From the NCBI GenBank assembly GCA_964498075.1, contig CAZCGA010000025.1, positions 1 to 61,327 of the forward strand: a DNA stretch of 61,327 nt, in the 5' to 3' direction. Below, piece after piece: positions 23,320-32,148 of this stretch (positions are counted from its first letter, which is position 1; each line of letters opens with the position of its first letter). The notes beneath the pieces are model-generated. The model had not been told where the DNA came from. It searched no databases and was given only the letters and a program-made list of their open reading frames with translations. This DNA is from CAZCGA01 sp964498075 (GTDB taxonomy: Bacteria; Desulfobacterota; Binatia; HRBIN30). Made by a program: the position numbers and the translations under genes.

Positions 23320-25848
23320 TCAGAAGACCCCGTCCTCGCAGGTGACGAACGTGTCGGATAGCGTACAGCGCTTTATGTCGCCCGAGCAGTTGGCGGAGCA
23401 GGGAAAACACCCCAGGCCCCCCTGGCACTGGTTCAACGCGGTGCAGGCTCCGCACAGCCCGACCACGGTGGTACTGCACTGATCGGCAGGCACATCCGTA
23501 CAGGTGACGAAGTGCTGGTCGACGCTGCCGTCGGCGCCGAAGTCGAGATCCAATCTGCCCCTCTCCATGTAGGTCGCCGACACCGTCCCATCCTGGAGTT
23601 GCGCCTCCAGGCGGCCGGAAGTGAAGCAGGGGTCTCCGGGTGCGACGCGCAACGGCTCGATGGTCGACAGCGTCACATCGCCGAGACAGTCGGTGCCGAC
23701 GGTACCGTTCAATCCCAGAAAGAGAGCGCCGGCCTGGGGATGCTGGACGACGTGAAAGTCGGTGAGGTCGGTTGTGAACTGCGTCCCGACTCGAAAGTCG
23801 GCGGCGGTCACAGAGCCGTTCAGCGCGGCGGCGACCGCGCAGCCGTCGGGCTCCTGCGTCGAGCTCACCGCGATCTCGAGCGCGTGGACGTCGGACTCGC
23901 TGTCGACCACGATGTTGTCCAAACCGTCGCCCTGAAAGTGCTGCACCTCGCCGTCGATGAACCGGCGGCCGTCGCCGCGGATGCCGAACCCGAACTGATC
24001 CGGCTGGCTCACGGTGCAGCCGCCCGGCGTGACCTCGAAGGTCTCGCTGAGCTCTTGGGACGTGCGGGAGAAGCTGCCGTCCGGGAAGAAGACGTCGTGC
24101 GTGAAGCTTTGCAGGGACGCTGCGAAGCTGGCGCCGACCGGAATCGCGCCCGTGCACACGTCGGCGGTGTCGCTGATGAGATCGAACAATCCGTTCAGGC
24201 TGACGACCCTGCCAAGGTCGTCGTGGAACGAACAGTTGGAAAAAAACTGGCTGAACTGAGTATCGGAGCAACAGACCTCTTGGGTACCAAAGAGAGAGCA
24301 GTCGAGCTGCTGGCAACCGGAGACGCCCGCCGCCCCGCCTGTAGCGGCCCTTGCGCGTCCCGCGACGCTCGCGGCCGTACCAACGCTCGCCTGGAGATCG
24401 AAGAGCCGGAAGATCGGGTCGGTGGCGACACGCGCCGACGCCGCCAGTGCCGCCTCGTCGATCGGCGAGCAGGCAAACCTTTGCACGCGGGGGTTTTCGT
24501 CAACGACTAATATTTCGCCGTTTGCATCGACCGCAACGGCGGTGGCGGAGTTGAATTGGCCGTCGTGTGTCCCCGGGCTGCCCCACGTGGTGAGAAAGGT
24601 CCCGGTGTCTGTGAACACCTCGATGCGGTCGTTGCCGCCGTCAACCGCGAAGACGTTGGTGCCCCCACCTACGGCGACGGCACGCGCGCCGATGAACTGC
24701 GCGTCCCCGCTTCCTGTGCTACCCCACTTGATCAGAAAGGTACCGGTGTTGGTGAACTTCTGAATACGGTCGTTGAAGAAGTCGGCGACGAATACGTTCA
24801 GGTTCCGATCCACGGCAACGCCGACGGGGTTGGCAAACTGACCATCACCGCTGCCGACGGTGCCCCACTTAGTGAGGAAGGTGCCGGTGTTGGTGAACTT
24901 CTGGACGCGGTTGTTGAAGCGGTCGGCGACAAACACGTTGCCGGTCGCATCGACCGCAACGCCCACCGGGCCGCTGAACTGCCCGTCGCCGGTACCCGCA
25001 GCTCCCCAACCGGTCAGAAACGTCCCGGTGTTGTCGAACTTCTCGATGCGGTTGTTGTTCAAGTCGGTGACAAAGACGTTCCCCGCTCCGTCCACGGCCA
25101 CACCTTCCGGGCTGTCGAACTGCCCGTTCGCGCTACCCATGCTGCCCCACTGGAGCAGAAAGGTCCCGGTGTTGGTGAACTTCTCGATGCGGTGGTTGCC
25201 GGTGTCGGCGACGAAAACGTTCCCGCTCTGATCCACCGCAACTGCCTCTGGATCGGAGAACTGCCCGTCCCCGCTGCCCCGGCTGCCGAACTTGCCGAGG
25301 AAGGTACCGCACGGAGCTGTCGCGGTGGTCGGCGTGGTAGTTGCGGTGTTGCTCGCCGTGGTTGCGCGTGTCGACGTGGCAGTGGGTGTAGGCGTCAGCG
25401 TTGGGCTGCGCGTCGGTGAGGACGTCGAGATCGGAATGGCCGTGTCCGTCGGCGTCGCGGTGCCGATGTTCTGCGTCGGGCTGCTGGTTGGCACCGATTG
25501 GCATTCGTTCAGCGCCGCATCAACTGCCTTGACGAGGCAGGCGACGGTGACCTGACCGGCCCCGTTGCAGTCGAGTCGCGGGCACCGGTCGAGCGGCAGC
25601 GTGCCGAGGGTGATGCTCACCCCCTTCACGAGCTCGTCGACGGTGACCGCACCATTGTCGTCGCAATCGCCGACGCACGTCGTACCCGCGTTGCCAGCAG
25701 GGAGGGCGGCGTTGGACACCGACACGAAACCCGAGCTGAGCACACCCGCGAGGAACAGGAGAGTGAACGCGCGCCGAACGAGGGGCATTCCACAGTTGGA
25801 CGAGACGAGCGGTCTCCCGATCCAGTGCTGCTGGCGACGTTGCTTCAT
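23320..25848 (-). CDS. Secreted dockerin-like/NHL beta-propeller protein
   Basis: 842 residues from ATG 25848, chosen for AAGGAGAT about 10 bases upstream. A signal sequence (LLFLAGVLSSGFVSVSNA) precedes two EF-hand-like dockerin repeats (GDCDDNGAVTVDELVKGV and DCNGAGQVTVACLVKAV, residues about 58-112), then a Thr/Ser/Pro linker. Six NHL repeats of 47 residues follow (about 181-462), of the type GDGQFxxPxGVAVDxxGNVFVAD. A cysteine-containing C-domain (residues about 463-842) includes DCSLFGTQEVCCS, and its end is rich in Cys pairs (CGACTALNQC, CFPCSANCSG). This suggests an extracellular six-bladed propeller for protein or carbohydrate binding. It sits between two SUMF1 genes in the same orientation. 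Confidence 0.9.
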   Translation of the reverse strand: MKQRRQQHWIGRPLVSSNCGMPLVRRAFTLLFLAGVLSSGFVSVSNAALPAGNAGTTCVGDCDDNGAVTVDELVKGVSITLGTLPLDRCPRLDCNGAGQVTVACLVKAVDAALNECQSVPTSSPTQNIGTATPTDTAIPISTSSPTRSPTLTPTPTATSTRATTASNTATTTPTTATAPCGTFLGKFGSRGSGDGQFSDPEAVAVDQSGNVFVADTGNHRIEKFTNTGTFLLQWGSMGSANGQFDSPEGVAVDGAGNVFVTDLNNNRIEKFDNTGTFLTGWGAAGTGDGQFSGPVGVAVDATGNVFVADRFNNRVQKFTNTGTFLTKWGTVGSGDGQFANPVGVAVDRNLNVFVADFFNDRIQKFTNTGTFLIKWGSTGSGDAQFIGARAVAVGGGTNVFAVDGGNDRIEVFTDTGTFLTTWGSPGTHDGQFNSATAVAVDANGEILVVDENPRVQRFACSPIDEAALAASARVATDPIFRLFDLQASVGTAASVAGRARAATGGAAGVSGCQQLDCSLFGTQEVCCSDTQFSQFFSNCSFHDDLGRVVSLNGLFDLISDTADVCTGAIPVGASFAASLQSFTHDVFFPDGSFSRTSQELSETFEVTPGGCTVSQPDQFGFGIRGDGRRFIDGEVQHFQGDGLDNIVVDSESDVHALEIAVSSTQEPDGCAVAAALNGSVTAADFRVGTQFTTDLTDFHVVQHPQAGALFLGLNGTVGTDCLGDVTLSTIEPLRVAPGDPCFTSGRLEAQLQDGTVSATYMERGRLDLDFGADGSVDQHFVTCTDVPADQCSTTVVGLCGACTALNQCQGGLGCFPCSANCSGDIKRCTLSDTFVTCEDGVF
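24463..25308 (-). repeat. Six tandem 141-bp repeats encoding NHL blades
   Basis: Each 47-codon unit begins GTFL..WG or GTFL..FG and ends near RIEKFTNT. The repeats are degenerate at the DNA level, so this is a coding tandem repeat and not a satellite or CRISPR array. Confidence 0.9.
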
Positions 25849-25876
25849 GGCTGTGTATCTCCTTTTCTCGGCACGA

Positions 25877-26695
25877 CTAGCGGGCACAGCGGAAGCCGAG
25901 ACTCTTGCGTGCAGACGCCGGGCTGTTGCCAAGCGTGCTCGTGGGCCGGTTGTCCAGCGCGAACACCCCGGCCTCAGTGAAGCTTTGGTAGAACCCGCCG
26001 CGTACCAGTGCGCCCGGACCTGTCGCTGTGGTGCTGGCGCCCGCGAGGCACATCACGTCGTCGCTGAACGCGCCCCACCCCGGACAGTCCGTCGACTGCG
26101 GCACCCAGTCGGCCACCCACTCCTCGAGGTTGCCGACCATGTCGAACGTACCCCAGTTCGACACGCACTTGGCCCGCGAGCCGGATTCCAATGGTCTGTT
26201 GAAGCCGCCGACGTTACAGTCCGTCCCGCCGTCGTCCGTACCGGGATCGGGCGTGCCGGCCGCCGCGCGCTGCCACTCCTGGTTCCTCAGCAGCCGTTTT
26301 CCCGAGAGCGCGCACGCCTGCTCCGCCTGGAACCAAGTCACACAGCTCGTCGGTACCACGCCCGCCACCGAGACCGCGTAGAGAGGGCTCGTCCAGTTTC
26401 CCGTCGCGTCGAAGGTCGTCGGGAACGCGGGGCTACATGTGGATGCAGGACTCACCTGGGTGGCCCCGCCGTTCATCAGGTCCGCGAGGGTCACGCGGCC
26501 CGACTGAACTCTCTTGACGAGCGCCCCGTTCGCGGAAGGAATCTGCCAGACGCTCGCCTCGTAGGTGTCGATGCAGACCTCGCCCACCTTGACCGAGTCG
26601 CGCCGACACCTCAGCGTCAGCGCTGTTGCCGGCATCGCTCCGGCGACACAGACCGCCGCGATTCCGAGCATACGACACATGTGACGTTGGTTCAT
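25877..26695 (-). CDS. SUMF1-domain secreted protein (copy 2)
   Basis: 272 residues from ATG 26695, preceded by GAGGAG. A signal peptide (RMLGIAAVCVAGAMPATA) leads to the same fold as copy 1: CIDTYEASVWQIP, TWFQAEQACALSGKRLL, FDMVGNLEEWVADWVP, VMCLAGASTT, GALVRGGFY, LGFRCAR. It also lacks the FGE cysteine pair. Its ATG overlaps the stop of the upstream conserved small gene (ATGA), and it ends 29 bases before the NHL gene start. The order small gene - SUMF1 - NHL - SUMF1 therefore forms one likely operon. Confidence 0.88.
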   Translation of the reverse strand: MNQRHMCRMLGIAAVCVAGAMPATALTLRCRRDSVKVGEVCIDTYEASVWQIPSANGALVKRVQSGRVTLADLMNGGATQVSPASTCSPAFPTTFDATGNWTSPLYAVSVAGVVPTSCVTWFQAEQACALSGKRLLRNQEWQRAAAGTPDPGTDDGGTDCNVGGFNRPLESGSRAKCVSNWGTFDMVGNLEEWVADWVPQSTDCPGWGAFSDDVMCLAGASTTATGPGALVRGGFYQSFTEAGVFALDNRPTSTLGNSPASARKSLGFRCAR

Positions 26696-27072
26696 GATTC
26701 TGCTCCTCTTCTCCGACCCCGAAGGGTGGGTTGGGCCGCTGGGCGGGCAGTGTCTTCATCAGTAGAACCTCGCGCGCTCGACATGAGCTCGCTTTGGAGG
26801 GGCTCCTGCACAAGCGTCCGGTAGACTGTTCCTCGTGCGGCCCGGACTTGGTTGCGCAGCACCTTCGCCATGAACGCCACCAGCTCGCGCAGGCAGGTGA
26901 CGTGCGCGACCTGTCCAGAGGTGACGTGCTCGACCCGCCCGGCCACACGGCGTGGCGGTTGGGCGCGTACGTCCAGGTGCACGACGAAAGCACGGTCAGG
27001 TGGCAATTCGAACGCAGCCGGCTTCGAGGTCGTGCGCTGGGATGATCGGGGTATCTTGCGGTTCCGTTCCAT
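26692..27072 (-). CDS. Small conserved protein, first gene of the SUMF1-NHL operon
   Basis: 126 residues from ATG 27072 (MERNRKIPRSS). The conserved-looking core is RAFVVHLDVRAQPPRRVAG followed by VEHVTSGQVAHVTCLRELVA and FMAKVL. This matches a short motif I associate with small uncharacterised deltaproteobacterial proteins (V-V-x-L...GRVEHV-x-S-G...S-L-E-E-L). Translational coupling (ATGA) to the SUMF1 gene supports it being real. The Ser/Arg-rich C-terminal tail is low complexity. Function unknown. Confidence 0.6.
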   Translation of the reverse strand: MERNRKIPRSSQRTTSKPAAFELPPDRAFVVHLDVRAQPPRRVAGRVEHVTSGQVAHVTCLRELVAFMAKVLRNQVRAARGTVYRTLVQEPLQSELMSSARGSTDEDTARPAAQPTLRGRRRGAES

Positions 27073-27115
27073 GCACGCGAAGATACGGCGCGCGGCAGGC
27101 ATTGACGATAGAACG

Positions 27116-27157
27116 GACGTGAGATTGCGGTTAGAAGGCGGTTAGAGAGTGGTTCTC
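27116..27157. promoter_or_regulatory. 11-bp-periodic direct repeats upstream of the regulator gene
   Basis: GCGGTTAGA occurs exactly at 27127 and again at 27138. In phase at the same 11-base spacing lie degenerate copies GACGTGAGA (27116) and GTGGTTCTC (27149). The block is 14-55 bases upstream of the winged-helix regulator start and in the divergent region shared with the SUMF1-NHL operon. Direct repeats at one-helical-turn spacing are typical binding sites of OmpR/SARP-type winged helices, so self-regulation is a reasonable inference. Confidence 0.5.
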
Positions 27158-27170
27158 ACCGGGTGCGACG

Positions 27171-30100
27171 ATGGAAGCGGATCGACGCCTAACGTTCGCT
27201 GATTTCCACTTGGATCTCGCCAGCGAGCGGCTCTGGTGCGGCGGCGAGGTCGTCGCGCTCACTCCGAAGGCATTTGCGGTCCTGCGCCGGCTGGTCGAAG
27301 ACGGCGGGCAGCTGGTCTCCAAGGAGGATCTGCTGCGGGCTGGGTGGGCAAAGACCCACGTCAGCGACGGTGTGCTCAAGGTGATCATTCTGGAGATTCG
27401 TCGCGCGCTCGGTGACGATCCGGCGGCGCCGTCCTTCATCGAGACCGTGCCGCGCCGGGGCTACCGCTTCATCGCCCCCCGTACCCGTCCGGCCAGGGTT
27501 CCGGCAGCGGCTGATCCGCGCGACGCATTGGTCGGCCGCGACCGCGTGCTCGCGCAGCTCGACGACCGGCTCGCGCGAGCGCGCGCCGGCGAGCGCCAGC
27601 TCGTGTTCCTTTCCGGCGAGGCGGGTATCGGCAAGACCACCGTGCTTGATGCGTTTCGCGCGCGCGCCGCGGCTGATCCGGACCTGCTGATCGCGCACGG
27701 TGCGTGCCTGGAGCACTACGGGGCGGCGGAGGCGTATCTGCCCGTCCTCGATGCTCTCAGCCGTCTGCTGCACGAGCCCGGGACCGAACCGGTGCTCCGC
27801 GTCCTCGAGGCCAACGCCCCGACCTGGCTCGTCCAACTGCCGTGGCTCGAGCGCTGGGGTGATCGCGAGGCGCTGCGCCGCGAGTTGCTCGGGGTCACCA
27901 AGGAGCGCATGTTGCGCGAGATGGCGGAGGCCCTCGAGGCGCTGACCGCGACGACACCACTTGTCTTGGTGCTCGAGGATCTGCACTGGAGCGACCACTC
28001 GACGCTCGACCTGCTGGGGATGTTGGCGAGCCGCCAGGAAGCGGCGCGTCTGCTCGTGGTCGGGAGCTATCGCTCGGTGGATGCCATCGTCAGGGGGCAT
28101 CCCCTGCGCGCGCTCATCCAGGAGCTGCGGGTGCGGCGCCAGTGCGAGGACATCGCGCTGGCGTTCCTGCGGGAGCCGCACGTCGCCGCGTATCTGGCGC
28201 AACGCTTCGGCGGACATGCCTTTCGTCCCGAGCTCGCGCGCGCCCTGCACCAGCGGACAGACGGGAATCCGCTCCTCATGGTGCGTGTGGTTGACGAGCT
28301 CGTCGCCCTTCGCGTGCTGGAGCCGGAGGACGGGCGCTGGCGGCTGAGAGGCCCTCTCGAAGAGATCGCTCGCGCGATCCCGGAGAGCCTCCGTCAGCTG
28401 GTCGAGAAGCAGATTGGTCGCTTGGAGCCGGAGGCGCAACGCCTGCTCGAAGTGGCGAGCGTTCTGGGGAGCGAGTTCACGGTGGCGTCGGTGGCGGCCG
28501 GCCTCGCCAAGGATTCGCTGGCGGTCGAAGAGTGCTGCGACGAACTGGCACGACAGGGGCAGTTCCTGGCCGCGTCGGAGCTGTTCAGACGGCCCGACGG
28601 GACGCAGGTAGCCCGCTACCGCTTCACCCACAGTCTGTATCCAAGCGTCCTGACTGACCGAGTGTCAGCGGCGCGCCGCCTGCGCTTGCACCAGCGCCTC
28701 GGCGAATGGCTCGAGCAGACCTATGGCGCTCATGCGGGTGTGATCGAAACGCACATGGCGCACCACTTCGAGGAAGCCCGCGATTACGGGCGTGCGATCG
28801 AGCACCTGCGGCGCGCCGCCGACCGCGACGTGCGGCGTTGGGCTCATCAGGAGGCCGCTGCACGACTCACGCACGCCGTCGCGCTTACCGAGCATCTGCC
28901 TCCAGTGGAAGCCGCGGCGGTGTATCCCCTCCTCCTCGATCAACTCGGCCGCGTGCGCCGCGGGCTCGGTGACTTGCCCGGCACGCTGCAGACCTGCGAA
29001 ACACTGGCGGCGTGGGCGCGCGATCACGGCGAGATCGGATGGGAAGCCAGCGCGGTGCTCCACCGTGCGACGGTGCTCGCATGGGTTGATTCCGAGGGCA
29101 GCCGCGTCGCGTCCATCGAGGGCATGACGCTCAGTCAGCGCGTCGATGACCCGCGGCTGCGCGCCGACGCCCAGGGACATGCGCTGTACTGGCAGCTGTA
29201 TCTGCAGGGTGCTCGAGTCGCGGATGTGCAGAGCGCAGAGGAGATCGTCGCGGCAGCGCGGACCGCGGGCGATCGCGAGCTTCTCGCGCAGAGTGCCGTA
29301 TTGCTCACTCTCCTTCAACATGCCTGCTCCGACTTGCGGGCAGCAGCACAAACAGCCGCGGAGGGTATCGAGATCGCCCGCGACGTCGGCAACGCCTACA
29401 TGTGTCTCTGGTCTTACACGATGCGGGTCGATGCCCTCCGGCAGCTCGGGGAATGGGGCGTGGCCCTCGCTGCCATCGACGAGGGATTGCGCATTGGTGC
29501 TCAGAACCACTTTGCCAGCCTCCTGCGCTCGGAGGCGGCCGCGCTGCATACCGAAGCGTTCAATTTCGCAGCTGCAGCAGCCATTGCACGCGAAGAGCTG
29601 CTGCAAGAGGCGTTGACCGATGCCGCCCGTCAGAGCGCGATGTTCCAGCTGGCCTTCGCGCTGCTGGGCCTCGGGGAACTCGACGAGGCATACGCGACGT
29701 TCACCACGCCGTACCTGGTACGGGCGGCCGAAGGGCCGGCAATGCCGTGGTCCGGGAAACTCCGCCTCCGCCAGGGGCTCGCGCAGGTGTGGTTGGCGCG
29801 AGGCGATCTCGACCGCGCTGGCGGCGAGGCCGAGGCACTACAGGCGCTGGCCGCGACTGCCGACGAACCGCGGCCGCGGGCAGACGCCGCGCGGCTGCTG
29901 ACGGAGATCGCCCTGCAGGGCGGGCGCCTGTCGGACGCCGAGGTGCATCTCCGCGAGGCGCGTACCGCTATCCAGGCGTGCGAGCTGCCGCTCGTCGAAT
30001 GGCGCATCGCCGCCACCGCCGCCCGCGTGCACGATCGGCAACGCCGGCGCGCCGACGCTCAGGCCGCTCGGCTGCGGTCCACCGCCCTCGTGAACCAGCT

Positions 30101-30203
30101 GGCCGATTCCTTGCCGCCGGAGCACGAGCTCCGCCGATCGTTCTTGGAGCATGCTGCACTGCGCGAGGTGCTACGCCCGCGTACGGCGGTGCCGCGGTCG
30201 TAG
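27171..30203 (+). CDS. Winged-helix / AAA ATPase / TPR transcriptional regulator
   Basis: 1010 residues. Residues about 5-102 are an OmpR/CadC-type winged helix (LTFADFHLDLASERLWCGGE, EIRRALGDDP, IETVPRRGYRFIAP). An STAND-type AAA domain follows, with Walker A SGEAGIGKTT (K155) and Walker B LVLVLEDLHWSD (about 263-274). The rest is TPR-like helical repeat. No DNA-binding domain is seen at the C-terminus, and no kinase or cyclase domain. Such proteins act as signal-dependent transcription activators, oligomerising on nucleotide binding. It is divergent from the SUMF1-NHL operon, with periodic repeats in front of its start, which suggests but does not prove control of that operon. Confidence 0.92.
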   Translation: MEADRRLTFADFHLDLASERLWCGGEVVALTPKAFAVLRRLVEDGGQLVSKEDLLRAGWAKTHVSDGVLKVIILEIRRALGDDPAAPSFIETVPRRGYRFIAPRTRPARVPAAADPRDALVGRDRVLAQLDDRLARARAGERQLVFLSGEAGIGKTTVLDAFRARAAADPDLLIAHGACLEHYGAAEAYLPVLDALSRLLHEPGTEPVLRVLEANAPTWLVQLPWLERWGDREALRRELLGVTKERMLREMAEALEALTATTPLVLVLEDLHWSDHSTLDLLGMLASRQEAARLLVVGSYRSVDAIVRGHPLRALIQELRVRRQCEDIALAFLREPHVAAYLAQRFGGHAFRPELARALHQRTDGNPLLMVRVVDELVALRVLEPEDGRWRLRGPLEEIARAIPESLRQLVEKQIGRLEPEAQRLLEVASVLGSEFTVASVAAGLAKDSLAVEECCDELARQGQFLAASELFRRPDGTQVARYRFTHSLYPSVLTDRVSAARRLRLHQRLGEWLEQTYGAHAGVIETHMAHHFEEARDYGRAIEHLRRAADRDVRRWAHQEAAARLTHAVALTEHLPPVEAAAVYPLLLDQLGRVRRGLGDLPGTLQTCETLAAWARDHGEIGWEASAVLHRATVLAWVDSEGSRVASIEGMTLSQRVDDPRLRADAQGHALYWQLYLQGARVADVQSAEEIVAAARTAGDRELLAQSAVLLTLLQHACSDLRAAAQTAAEGIEIARDVGNAYMCLWSYTMRVDALRQLGEWGVALAAIDEGLRIGAQNHFASLLRSEAAALHTEAFNFAAAAAIAREELLQEALTDAARQSAMFQLAFALLGLGELDEAYATFTTPYLVRAAEGPAMPWSGKLRLRQGLAQVWLARGDLDRAGGEAEALQALAATADEPRPRADAARLLTEIALQGGRLSDAEVHLREARTAIQACELPLVEWRIAATAARVHDRQRRRADAQAARLRSTALVNQLADSLPPEHELRRSFLEHAALREVLRPRTAVPRS

Positions 30204-30354
30204 CGGCGGCTCTCACTTACGGACACGTGAGCTTCGTGGCGCGGTGATCTTCGTCGGTGACGAAGACGTTTCCATCTCCGTCGACGTTGCTCTCAGCTCT
30301 CATCGCTTCAACTTTCCAGACTTGGCCCCGAGATTTCAGGCCCCGGCTGCGCTC

Positions 30355-30542
30355 GAACGGTGTCCGCCTCGTGTTCGTCGAGCGGGCCGACCGGCTGGCG
30401 CGCGACTTGATGGTCAGCGAGGTATTGCTCGCCGAGTTCCGCAAGCTCGACGTCACCGTCATCGCCGCCGAATCCGGCACCGACCTCGGGCGACGACGAC
30501 CCGACGCGGGTGCTTATCCGGCAAGTCCTCCGAACGGCGTTC
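30355..30542 (+). pseudogene. Serine recombinase (resolvase) remnant
   Basis: The fragment NGVRLVFVERADRLARDLMV, then SEVLLAEFRKLDVTVIAAES, matches the resolvase catalytic domain around the R-L-A-R-D motif. A one-base shift near the G3 run at 30488-30490 is needed before DDDPTRVLIRQVL continues the match. Both ends are missing, including the catalytic serine, so it is a decayed mobile-element gene. It ends about 50 bases from tRNA-Thr. The rest of the 30204-30593 gap holds nothing recognisable. Confidence 0.75.
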
Positions 30543-30593
30543 TCGCCGAAGCAAGCGGTTCTCCAACCTATCGATTTCTCAAGGGGAAGAAGA

Positions 30594-30666
30594 AGCTGGC
30601 GCGCGGATTCGAACCGCGGACCTGCTGATTACGAATCAGCTGCTCTACCGACTGAGCTACGCCAGC
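30594..30666 (-). tRNA. tRNA-Thr (anticodon CGT)
   Basis: Full cloverleaf on the minus strand: 7-bp acceptor stem GCTGGCG/CGCCAGC, D-arm GCTC-AGTCGGTA-GAGC, anticodon stem GCTGA/TCAGC with loop TTCGTAA (anticodon CGT, reads ACG), and T-arm GCGGTTCGAATCCGC. The discriminator base is U and CCA is not encoded. A recombinase remnant lies just beyond its 3' end, consistent with tRNA genes as integration sites. Confidence 0.97.
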
Positions 30667-30839
30667 GTGCGTTCCGATGTTGGGCCTCGGGACCGCCCAG
30701 CCCAATGCGTGGCGATTATCGGATTTCCCGAGGTGTGTCCAGCCGTCCATTGTGCCGTTTTGGCGCGCCTCGCACGCCTCCCGTGCCGCTCCGTGTCATA
30801 AGGAGGCAGCAGGCGACAGCGGATCCGGCGGCCGCCAAC

Positions 30840-31061
30840 ATGCCGGTAAGGTCCGTTTCTGAGGCATGTGGCTTGCTCAATCAGATTGTCATGATGCGGG
30901 ATGACCAACGGAGTCCGGACGTGGCCTTTTACGAGGAGGGACGGGAACTGGGTGAGGTTACCGAAGGGGGCCTCCGCTACCGCCTCTACTACGATCCCGA
31001 ACGCCAGTGCACCATCGACATCCTGATCCCCGGTCAAGACGACATCGTCAACTCGAAGTAA
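30840..31061 (+). CDS. Small hypothetical protein
   Basis: 73 residues from ATG 30840 (MPVRSVSEACGLLNQIVMMR), ending in a strand-rich tail with FYEEGRELGEVTEGGLRYRL and YYDPERQCTIDILIPG. I recognise no family. The composition and the amphipathic tail look protein-like, but evidence is limited to the reading frame. Confidence 0.45.
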   Translation: MPVRSVSEACGLLNQIVMMRDDQRSPDVAFYEEGRELGEVTEGGLRYRLYYDPERQCTIDILIPGQDDIVNSK

Positions 31062-31127
31062 TTTCCGACCCACACAGCTTCGACCCAAGCTTTGAATTTC
31101 GCGGCCGCCTCGTGTTGAATGCCGGCG

Positions 31128-31901
31128 ATGCGTTCGCACGTGATTGGAACCGCTCTGCTCCTGCTGCTCACCGGCTGCGCGCTCCGCACCGCTGACTCCC
31201 CCGGCTCGTCTTGGCTGACGCAAGGGGCACGGGTGAGCGAGCCGACGCTGAGCTGCGCGGAAGCCACACGGGTTGCCCGCGAGGCGCTGATGCGCATGGG
31301 CTACTCGCTGGCGTCGGTGGAGGCGCCGAAACCCGACGCGCCCGGCCGGGTGGTCGGCACGCGCGATACCGGGTGGTCGTCAGGAAGCCCCGAGGCCGGG
31401 ACACTGCGCACGGCGACCGTGACCATCTCATGCTCTGATGCCGGCGCTGACTTTGCCGCGGTGACCGACGAGGGCTTCGGGACGCAGGCCACGTTTCCGC
31501 AAACCTTCGCGCAGGCCGTGAAGGCCGCGGTGAGCCACCAGAAGGTCCGGCCGAAGCCGCAGGAAGAGCCGCAAGCGGGGCTCGTCCTGCGCGTCGAGCC
31601 GCAAGGCGGGTCGTCCGGAGGGATGACGCCGGTGAAGTTCGAAGTCACCAACCGCACCTCCCGTCCCTATGGCTTTCGCCGCGACGGCGTCGAGCTGGTG
31701 ACCACGCAAGGGAAGCGCGAAAAGCCGCTGCCGCCCCCCGATGCGTCGGCCCGCGATCGGGAGCTCCAAGATGCGACGATCCAACCGGGTCAGTCGGTCA
31801 ACGGCTATCTCTACTTCAGCGCCGCGGCGTATCGCCGCGCCCGCGTGATCCTCACCGACATCGAGTCGGGTGAGCCGGAGGGTTTCAGTGTGGAGTTTTA
31901 A
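31128..31901 (+). CDS. Putative outer-membrane or periplasmic lipoprotein
   Basis: 257 residues from ATG 31128 (an ATG at 31119 would add three residues). The signal MRSHVIGTALLLLLTGCALR ends in a lipobox with C17. Two beta-like blocks follow: SCAEATRVAREALMRMGYS...GRVVGTRDTGW, and later PVKFEVTNRTSRPYGFRR, PGQSVNGYLYFSAAAYRRAR and VILTDIESGEP, the last block looking like an Ig-like fold. No enzymatic motif. It precedes the polysaccharide export genes by about 250 bases, and that 247-base gap holds no gene. Confidence 0.75.
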   Translation: MRSHVIGTALLLLLTGCALRTADSPGSSWLTQGARVSEPTLSCAEATRVAREALMRMGYSLASVEAPKPDAPGRVVGTRDTGWSSGSPEAGTLRTATVTISCSDAGADFAAVTDEGFGTQATFPQTFAQAVKAAVSHQKVRPKPQEEPQAGLVLRVEPQGGSSGGMTPVKFEVTNRTSRPYGFRRDGVELVTTQGKREKPLPPPDASARDRELQDATIQPGQSVNGYLYFSAAAYRRARVILTDIESGEPEGFSVEF

Positions 31902-32148
31902 GCAGCCTGTGCATCAGGGGGAAAGCTACAAGCCCAAAGCTGCAAGCCGGAAGGGCGAGATGAGAAGCACCGCAACCACGACGACGATGAAGAGAGCAAC
32001 GGCCCGCGTCGTCACCCCTCGTCCGCTCACTTCCCATGTCCAACCTCGGGCGCAATCTACCTCAACTCCCTGAACATGCCACCGCGGCAGATGCGCACAG
32101 CGGCAACTATTCTTCCCGCTCCCAGATCGTGGTACGTCTCTGCCGACC

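Noticed and set aside
24463..25308. Tandem repeats that could be taken for a CRISPR array or satellite
   Set aside because: The unit is 141 bases, a whole number of codons, degenerate, and encodes six NHL blades inside one reading frame.
22434..26695. Formylglycine-generating enzyme activity for the SUMF1 proteins
   Set aside because: Both copies lack the cysteine pair in the RGG...C....C stretch required by FGE, and no sulfatase gene is nearby.
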